Shown here one piece after another: positions 59,197 through 64,000 of a DNA stretch of 64,000 nt; within the stretch, counting starts at the first letter, position 1, and every line of letters begins with the position of its first letter. A model generated the notes under the pieces. That model searched no databases, had not been told where the DNA came from, and saw only the letters and a program-made list of their open reading frames with translations. Both the position numbers and the translations under genes were made by a program. Source of the DNA: Anaerolineaceae bacterium (GTDB lineage: Bacteria; Chloroflexota; Anaerolineae; Aggregatilineales; Phototrophicaceae); assembly GCA_020634135.1 (NCBI GenBank), contig JACKCG010000005.1, positions 1-64,000 of the forward strand. The letters are read 5' to 3'.

Positions 59197-60365
59197 GAGA
59201 GCGTCTCCAGTGGTATTCTGACTTCCAATCGTGTCCCTTCCCCCGGCGTGCTGCATAGTTCCAGGTGGCCGGAAAGCAGCCGGGCGCGTTCATTCATCCC
59301 GATCAGTCCAAAACGGTTTTTGGGGACACGATCAGATTCAAAGCCGCGCCCGTCATCTTCAACAACCAAAGTCACCTGATTGGGCAGCAGTACCAATTGC
59401 ACATTAAGATGGTGCGCCAGAGCATGACGGCCTACGTTGGTCAGTGCTTCCTGCAAGATACGGTACAGCCCGATTTCGACCCGTACTGGCAGGGGGCGGG
59501 CGCTGCCCACAACCTCAAAACCAGCCTCAATCTTGCGGCGTGATGCCCATTCTGCCATCAGTTCTTCCATCGCTTCGGGCAGGGTGCGTCCTTCCAGTGG
59601 GGCAGCACGCAAATCCAGCACAGAACGGCGCGCTTCTTCCAGGTTGGAACGAGTCAGCCCCAATGCCTGGGTGACAATCGCCCGGATGTTTTCCAGCGAT
59701 GTCCCCGATTCCAGTAAAGCATCAACGGTTTCCAGATGCAGCGCGATACCGGAAAGTCCCTGGGCCAGTGTGTCATGAATCTCACGGGCAAGTCGGTTGC
59801 GTTCTTCTATTGCCCCTAATTCAGCGCTCTGGCTGAATAAGCGCCCGCGCTCAATCGCGATGCCCAGCAGATCGCCCACCAGGTAGAGAAGCTGTAAATC
59901 ATCCTCGGAAAGGTCACCCCAAACCGTGCTGGCAACATTGAGCACACCCAGCTTGGCACCGTCATGGGTCGTTAACGGGATACTGGCGTGCTGGCGCAGC
60001 CCGGCGGTGCCGACCATCAGGTTTTCGAGGCGGGTGCAGGTGATATTTTCGGGTTTCACCAGCGTGCCGTCATCATAGTTGTTCAGACAAGAACAGTCTC
60101 CCGCCATACGACGCGGGTGATCTGCCAGTGCTGGCGGCAGGTTCTGAGCAGCGGCCAGGTACGACTTCCCCTCGGCGTCCACCAGGAATATCCAGCTTGT
60201 TTTAAGATCAAACAGGTCTGCGACATGCGTAAGAGCAGTGCTCAAGGCGCGGAGCAGGTCAACCTCCTGGTTCATAGCCCGGGCAATCGTGTTCAGAATC
60301 GACAGTTCACGGTTGCGCCGCCGTAGCTTTTCGGTATCGGTTTCTGGCTTGAGCCTCGCGCCCAT
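59193..60365 (-). CDS. GAF-domain histidine kinase (NarX-type, HisKA_3)
   Basis: The 390-residue soluble kinase has a GAF domain (about 38-175), HisKA_3 with His197 in LAREIHDTLAQG, and an HATPase domain (EALTNVGRHA, DDGRGFE, GLIGMNERA). The GAF holds Cys91 and Cys93 (GDCSCL) and Cys110 (ITCTRLE), a C-x-C...C pattern I have seen in similar kinases; it could bind a metal or sense redox, but this is inference. It has no transmembrane segments. Confidence 0.92.
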   Translation of the reverse strand: MGARLKPETDTEKLRRRNRELSILNTIARAMNQEVDLLRALSTALTHVADLFDLKTSWIFLVDAEGKSYLAAAQNLPPALADHPRRMAGDCSCLNNYDDGTLVKPENITCTRLENLMVGTAGLRQHASIPLTTHDGAKLGVLNVASTVWGDLSEDDLQLLYLVGDLLGIAIERGRLFSQSAELGAIEERNRLAREIHDTLAQGLSGIALHLETVDALLESGTSLENIRAIVTQALGLTRSNLEEARRSVLDLRAAPLEGRTLPEAMEELMAEWASRRKIEAGFEVVGSARPLPVRVEIGLYRILQEALTNVGRHALAHHLNVQLVLLPNQVTLVVEDDGRGFESDRVPKNRFGLIGMNERARLLSGHLELCSTPGEGTRLEVRIPLETLS

Positions 60366-60486
60366 CAGGAATCCTCACACATTGCCTGCTGCCATTTGAT
60401 TATAGCATCCCTGGCGGCAGTCAGTCGCTGGCCTTTGGTTCATCCGTCTATTGGCAGGAAGTACAGGTCATAAGATCAATACGCAA

Positions 60487-60509
60487 ACAAAAAGGCAGCC
60501 GCGGCTGCC
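60487..60509 (-). terminator. Terminator after hisS
   Basis: On the minus strand GGCAGC-CGCG-GCTGCC is a perfect 6-bp stem with a 4-base loop, followed by TTTTTGTTTG. It lies about 35 bases past the hisS stop. Confidence 0.75.
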
Positions 60510-60544
60510 CGTACTCGTTTATTGAGGAAAGCAATGCAATGAGG

Positions 60545-61870
60545 CTACTTCAATAGTTCGCGCACATTGGCGGCAACGGCCTCACGGGTCGTTATGTGCT
60601 CATCGCCGCTGCCCATGTGCTTGAGCTTGACCTGCCCGGCGCTGATTTCTTCCGGCCCGACAATTGCCACCAGCGGAATGCCTTTGCGATTGGCATACCC
60701 CATCTGCTTACCGAGTTTGGCCTGGTCATTCATATAGAATTCGGTGGCGACACCCTGTGACCGCAGTTCAGCAGCCAGCCGGGTCGCTTCGGTGCGGCAG
60801 CTTTCATCAACAATGGCGACCAATACCTGCACCACCGTACGATTCAAGTCTCCCGGATACAGGTTGAGCGTGTCCAGCAAATCAATGATCCGCTCAATCC
60901 CCAGCGACGTGCCGGTTGTCGGCAGACTTTCGCGGCGGAACAGGCCGATTAAACCATCATACCGCCCGCCGCCCGTGATGCTGCCCAGGTTCGGCTCGGT
61001 GATAATCGTCTCGAAAATTGGCCCCGTATAGTAGCCCAGGCCACGCACCATCGTGAAGTCGAATTCGTAGTGTTCCAGCGAAATGTAGGCGTTGCCGAGT
61101 GCTTCGGCCAGCTGGCGCAGTTCGCCAACCCCCTCCATGGCCGCTGGAATATGCCGCATTTTGCTTTCCAGCGCATCCAGAATCGCGAAGCCGCCGTCAC
61201 GCATCTGGAGCAGACCCATCATGCGACTGACAACTTCCCGATCAATGCCGTGTCCTTCAAGTTCCTTCTGCACACCGTCCGCGCCAATCTTGTCGAACTT
61301 ATCCACGCTGCGGTACAGGTCGGCCAGTTGGTTTTCCGGCACGCCGGAATAGATACCCATGCCGGTCAGCAGCTTGCGGTTATTGATTTTGACCATAAAC
61401 TGCGGGAATCCAAGCCGCTTCAACGCAGTGACGGCCACGCCAATCACCTCGGCATCGGCGCTCATGTCGGCCACGCCCACAATGTCTACATCGCATTGGA
61501 AGAACTCCCGGTAGCGCCCACGCTGAGGGCGTTCACCGCGCCAGACCGGCGCGATATGATACCGTTTGAACGGGAATGTGAGATGATTTTCGTGCAGCGT
61601 GACAACCCGCGCCAGCGGCACAGTGAGATCGTAGCGCATCGCCAGCGGCTCTTTTTTGCTGCGTGCGTGCTGTGCATGGAAAATCAGGTTTTCCGCATCC
61701 TGCCCATATTTTCCCAGCAGCGTCTCACTTAATTCCAGTACCGGGGTCTGGATCGGCTCAAAGCCATAGAGGTGAAAAACGTCTTTCACAATATTGAAGA
61801 CGTATTCGCGCTTCAGCATGTCAGCGGGTAAAAAATCACGCATTCCTTTTGGGAGGCGGGCTTCAATCAT
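60545..61870 (-). CDS. hisS: Histidyl-tRNA synthetase
   Basis: The 441-residue class II synthetase has ARLPKGMRDFLPADM at the start, motif 1 in FEPIQTPVLELSETL, motif 2 in QRGRYREFFQCDVDIVG, the histidine-specific motif LGYYTGPIFE, and motif 3 TSLGIERIIDLL. A C-terminal anticodon domain follows. The ATG at 61870 is favoured over the upstream start. Its leader carries an intrinsic terminator (61899-61928) downstream of a strong promoter. Confidence 0.95.
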   Translation of the reverse strand: MIEARLPKGMRDFLPADMLKREYVFNIVKDVFHLYGFEPIQTPVLELSETLLGKYGQDAENLIFHAQHARSKKEPLAMRYDLTVPLARVVTLHENHLTFPFKRYHIAPVWRGERPQRGRYREFFQCDVDIVGVADMSADAEVIGVAVTALKRLGFPQFMVKINNRKLLTGMGIYSGVPENQLADLYRSVDKFDKIGADGVQKELEGHGIDREVVSRMMGLLQMRDGGFAILDALESKMRHIPAAMEGVGELRQLAEALGNAYISLEHYEFDFTMVRGLGYYTGPIFETIITEPNLGSITGGGRYDGLIGLFRRESLPTTGTSLGIERIIDLLDTLNLYPGDLNRTVVQVLVAIVDESCRTEATRLAAELRSQGVATEFYMNDQAKLGKQMGYANRKGIPLVAIVGPEEISAGQVKLKHMGSGDEHITTREAVAANVRELLK

Positions 61871-61898
61871 GGGTACACTCACAATCCACTTTGAGCAT

Positions 61899-61928
61899 AA
61901 CAAAAAGCGCAGAACAACGCCTGCGCTT
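61899..61928 (-). terminator. Intrinsic terminator in the hisS leader (candidate attenuator)
   Basis: On the minus strand AAGCGCAG pairs with CTGCGCTT (8 bp, 8-base loop) and is followed by TTTTTGTT. It lies about 30 bases before the hisS start and about 100 bases after the predicted start point, so unless read through it would end the hisS transcript. No T-box consensus or histidine-rich leader peptide was found. Confidence 0.6.
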
Positions 61929-62032
61929 ATGGGTATTAAGTCAGCCGTCAGTCAACACTGGGATAACTACAGATGAGCGAATAGAGATGGCTGAAATTCC
62001 ACGACACCATACATCTCATTAATGTGGCGCTT

Positions 62033-62061
62033 AGTATAAATGAAGGTTTGCACAAATGCAA
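62033..62061 (-). promoter_or_regulatory. Promoter of hisS
   Basis: On the minus strand TTGCAT, 17 bases, TATACT. Predicted start near 62026, about 155 bases before hisS. Confidence 0.65.
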
Positions 62062-62125
62062 CTTGTGACGCTGCAAAAATTTACGTTTGTCCGCGATGGC
62101 CGAGACTGGGACAGAACGCAAGAGG

Positions 62126-62154
62126 CAAACAAAAGAGGAGCCGCAGCCCCTCTT
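62126..62154 (-). terminator. Terminator after the DinB-like gene
   Basis: On the minus strand AAGAGGGGC pairs with GCTCCTCTT (9 bp, one G-U, loop TGCG), followed by TTGTTTG. It lies about 37 bases past the stop and upstream of the hisS promoter, so the two are separate transcripts. Confidence 0.7.
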
Positions 62155-62191
62155 CATGATGTTTTACCGGCTGGCCGGGGCACTCCCGGTG

Positions 62192-62794
62192 TTAGTCGCC
62201 AGCGACAGCAGCTTCGTGCGCGGCCAATGCCTGTTGGCGTACTTCCCGAATCTGGTCGTAGTGGCCGATCTCATGCTTCAGACCGAACAGCAAAGCCGCA
62301 GGGGCATTGATTTCACCAAACTTTTCTTTAAAGCGCGGCGAAACCTCGCGATACGTATCCAGGTGCGGGGTGTCCGGCCAGGTATCCAGGTATGCCAGGC
62401 GCATCCGGCGGCTTTCTTCCAGGCGCTGCACGCACTGCTCTTTAGTGGTGATGTCCCGCCAGGGTGTCTCGTAACGCGGACGTTCTGAGGTGGGGCAACC
62501 CCGTGCCAGCAAGGAGCTTTGCGCGGCACCTTCTTCACTGCTGGCCGTAATATGAGCAATCAGATGAGCGATAGTCCAGCCAATATGCTCCTCACCCTCT
62601 GCCGCAAATGGGTCATGTGCATGTGGGTCAACCGGATCGAATGTCACGTCAGCATCGCTCAGATCATGGATCATTTCGAGCAGGGTATCTATCGAAGTAT
62701 TCGTAATCGCCTTCAAGTCAGCAAGCGTGAACCGCCTGGAAAACTCCAGGTAGGTCACACCCTGGCCGGTAATGGGAGAGAAATCAATTTGCAC
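62192..62794 (-). CDS. DinB-family protein (second copy)
   Basis: The 200-residue protein has the DinB-like bundle with histidines HIGWTIAHLIAHITA and the C-terminal KHEIGHYDQI. The metal triad pattern (H...H-x3-H) is present. It is not similar to the 7031 gene beyond fold. GTG at 62794 is preceded by CCAGGAGCAAGGTT. Function unknown. Confidence 0.75.
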   Translation of the reverse strand: MQIDFSPITGQGVTYLEFSRRFTLADLKAITNTSIDTLLEMIHDLSDADVTFDPVDPHAHDPFAAEGEEHIGWTIAHLIAHITASSEEGAAQSSLLARGCPTSERPRYETPWRDITTKEQCVQRLEESRRMRLAYLDTWPDTPHLDTYREVSPRFKEKFGEINAPAALLFGLKHEIGHYDQIREVRQQALAAHEAAVAGD

Positions 62795-62896
62795 AACCTT
62801 GCTCCTGGCTACTTTATAATCTGCGTTCTGGATTCCAGAAGCGTGGAAGTCCCGGATTCTTACCAGACTAAGCCTGGGAAAATAAAAAGTTAACAC

Positions 62897-62926
62897 TTGC
62901 TAAACCGGTGGTTTTTTGGCTATATT
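62897..62926 (+). promoter_or_regulatory. Promoter of the DtxR-family gene
   Basis: TTGCTA (62897-62902), 18 bases, TATATT (62921-62926). It starts about 40 bases before the ATG. The overlapping TTAACACTTGCTAA is an imperfect palindrome that might be an operator. Confidence 0.5.
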
Positions 62927-62967
62927 TATCATGAGTATCAGAAAAATCAGGGTGTAAGGGCGTCCGC

Positions 62968-63651
62968 ATGAATACAAGCGAGGCAATGCAGGAATACCTG
63001 GCAGAGGCGTATCGCCTGGCCTACTACCAGAGCGACAGCCACTTTATATCCACGTCGGCGCTGGCGGAAGTGCTGCATGTCTCGCCGCCGGCAGTTACTC
63101 GTATGGTGCAGCGGCTGAAAGAAGCAGGTTACCTGGAACACGAACCGTATCGGGGTATCGCGCTCACACCTGCGGGCGAACGCGAAGCGTTGATGTCCAT
63201 CCGGCGGCATCGTCTGGTTGAGCGTTTTCTGGTAGATGTGATGGACTTTGGCTGGCATGAGGTGCATGATGAAGCCGACGATCTCGGCGCAGTTGTCAGC
63301 CAGATCGTGGTCGAGCGCATGGCGCTGCTGGCTGGCAGCCCTCGCCGCTGTCCACACGGCGAACCGATTCCCACCGAAGATGGGGTTATGCCCCAGGTGG
63401 TGGACTACCCGCTGAATGACATATCACTGAATCAGGAAATGGTTATCAGCCGGGTGACCACACACGACGCCGGAAAACTGGATTATCTGGGAACGCTAGG
63501 ATTAAAACCAGGAACAGGCTTTACCCTGATCGAACGCGCCCCTTTCAACGGACCGCTGCAACTGGCGGTCAATGGCAGCATACAGGTCATCGGTTATGAA
63601 TTGGCTGGTGCGCTGCGCGTGTGTACTCTGGATGAGTACAATCTGGTCTAG
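62968..63651 (+). CDS. DtxR/MntR-family metal-dependent repressor
   Basis: A 227-residue regulator: winged HTH (HFISTSALAEVLHVSPPAVT, MVQRLKEAGYLEHEPYRGIA), the dimer/metal domain (RRHRLVERFLVDVMDFGWHE then HDEADDLGAVVS with the metal-binding His and Glu) and a C-terminal SH3-like FeoA-type domain (TLGLKPGTGFTLIERAPFNG). These control iron or manganese uptake genes. None is adjacent in the window. Confidence 0.9.
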   Translation: MNTSEAMQEYLAEAYRLAYYQSDSHFISTSALAEVLHVSPPAVTRMVQRLKEAGYLEHEPYRGIALTPAGEREALMSIRRHRLVERFLVDVMDFGWHEVHDEADDLGAVVSQIVVERMALLAGSPRRCPHGEPIPTEDGVMPQVVDYPLNDISLNQEMVISRVTTHDAGKLDYLGTLGLKPGTGFTLIERAPFNGPLQLAVNGSIQVIGYELAGALRVCTLDEYNLV

Positions 63652-63660
63652 CCCACTGCC

Positions 63661-64000
63661 CTACGCCTTGCGTCGCCAGGCTGTCAACCCTAATGCCAGC
63701 CACCCCGCGATGAGTGCCGCGCCGCCAAACGGAGCAACTGCGCCCAACACACTCATGTTCAATATTGACAGAAGATACAGACTCCCGGAAAAGAGTATAA
63801 CGCCGATGATAAACAGGTACCCTGCCCACCGGGTCAGCCCACCCGGCCACTGCTGTGCGATGATGGCGGTGAGCAACAGTGCCAGTGTGTGAATCAGTAG
63901 ATACTCTGTCGCGGTTTGATACGTACCGGCATGGCCGTTAGCATCCAGCAGGGTAGATAAACCGTGTGCGCCAAATGCGCCCAGCGCAACCCCTACTGCA
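63661..64000 (-). CDS. DUF423-family membrane protein (5' end outside window)
   Basis: The available 112 codons run off the right edge. GAFGAHGLSTLLDANG near the start, then YQTATEYLLIHTLALLL, and IIGVILFSGSLYLLSI are the DUF423 (YgdD-like) pattern of four membrane helices. The frame stays open to the window edge, so the start is missing. Function unknown. Confidence 0.82.
   Translation of the reverse strand, partial: AVGVALGAFGAHGLSTLLDANGHAGTYQTATEYLLIHTLALLLTAIIAQQWPGGLTRWAGYLFIIGVILFSGSLYLLSILNMSVLGAVAPFGGAALIAGWLALGLTAWRRKA

Noticed and set aside
61871..62191. T-box riboswitch or His-rich leader peptide upstream of hisS
   Set aside because: No AGGGTGGNACCGCG-like antiterminator block, and the best short frame contains only one histidine codon.
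1..64000. CRISPR arrays, rRNA genes, prophage or insertion sequences
   Set aside because: No regularly spaced repeats, rRNA motifs, phage structural genes or transposase signatures were seen.

Overview
The window looks like a chromosomal segment of a Chloroflexota bacterium, probably Anaerolineae-like. This is inferred from gene content and protein style, not proven. Pointers are the mix of Gram-positive-type regulators (HrcA, PadR, a DtxR-type regulator), late menaquinone genes of the UbiD/UbiX/UbiA/UbiE kind, lipoproteins with long Thr/Pro linkers followed by beta-propeller domains, GAF-rich sensor kinases, membrane mannosyltransferase-like proteins, two S1-repeat proteins and a moderate-to-high GC content. 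I see no rRNA operon, CRISPR array, prophage or intact insertion sequence. One tRNA (Asn, GTT) is present.

Layout. 1-3 kb: tail of a metal P-type ATPase, a BNR-propeller gene overlapping a MoaD/ThiS-like gene, and a BKACE-family enzyme. 3-5 kb: a dispersed intergenic repeat, then an SDR and a methyltransferase on the minus strand. 5.2-12.5 kb: a quinone-biosynthesis block (ubiD, DinB-like, RNHCP, ubiA, isoprenylcysteine methyltransferase-like, ubiE), interrupted by a VapBC-like toxin-antitoxin pair and resumed by ubiX and an FMN-binding oxidase. 12.5-19 kb: translation and stress genes (rpsA, rpsU, infA on the minus strand, hrcA, trxA) with a glycerate kinase. 19-30 kb: a 1,418-residue PDZ/GAF sensor kinase, the cobalamin-binding mutase subunit with its MeaB chaperone, PRPP synthetase, and a heterodimeric ABC exporter. 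30-36 kb: cell-envelope glycosyltransferases, a D-2-hydroxyacid dehydrogenase and an esterase-CapA fusion. 36-39.5 kb: a branched-chain-type 2-oxoacid dehydrogenase (E1 alpha, E1 beta, E2). 39.6-45.8 kb: the second repeat copy, lipoprotein, single-domain regulators, a second S1 protein, PadR, a phosphoribosyltransferase and a GNAT protein. 45.9-64 kb: M42 peptidase, GH4 glycosidase, ECF-type sigma factor, tRNA-Asn, coaX, lipoproteins, KDPG aldolase, a two-component pair, hisS and a DtxR-family regulator.

How the parts fit. UbiX makes prenylated FMN for UbiD; with the UbiA prenyltransferase and UbiE methyltransferase they form a plausible menaquinone tail pathway (likely the futalosine branch, whose early genes are not here). 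Branched-chain dehydrogenase and the mutase/MeaB pair could link Val/Ile breakdown to propionyl-CoA and methylmalonyl-CoA. Glycerate kinase and the glyoxylate/hydroxypyruvate-type reductase could share a glycerate route.

The most unusual signals are: a GAAC-N4-GTTC palindrome exactly between the -35 and -10 boxes of the BNR/MoaD operon; a roughly 300-bp non-coding repeat present at 3.0-3.3 kb and 39.6-39.9 kb; a UbiD with its C-terminal segment duplicated; an intrinsic terminator between the hisS promoter and hisS; and a recurring GAGATAT motif around padR and the second S1 gene. Start sites were chosen from ribosome-binding sites and overlaps and are predictions. Promoters, operators and terminators are sequence calls only.
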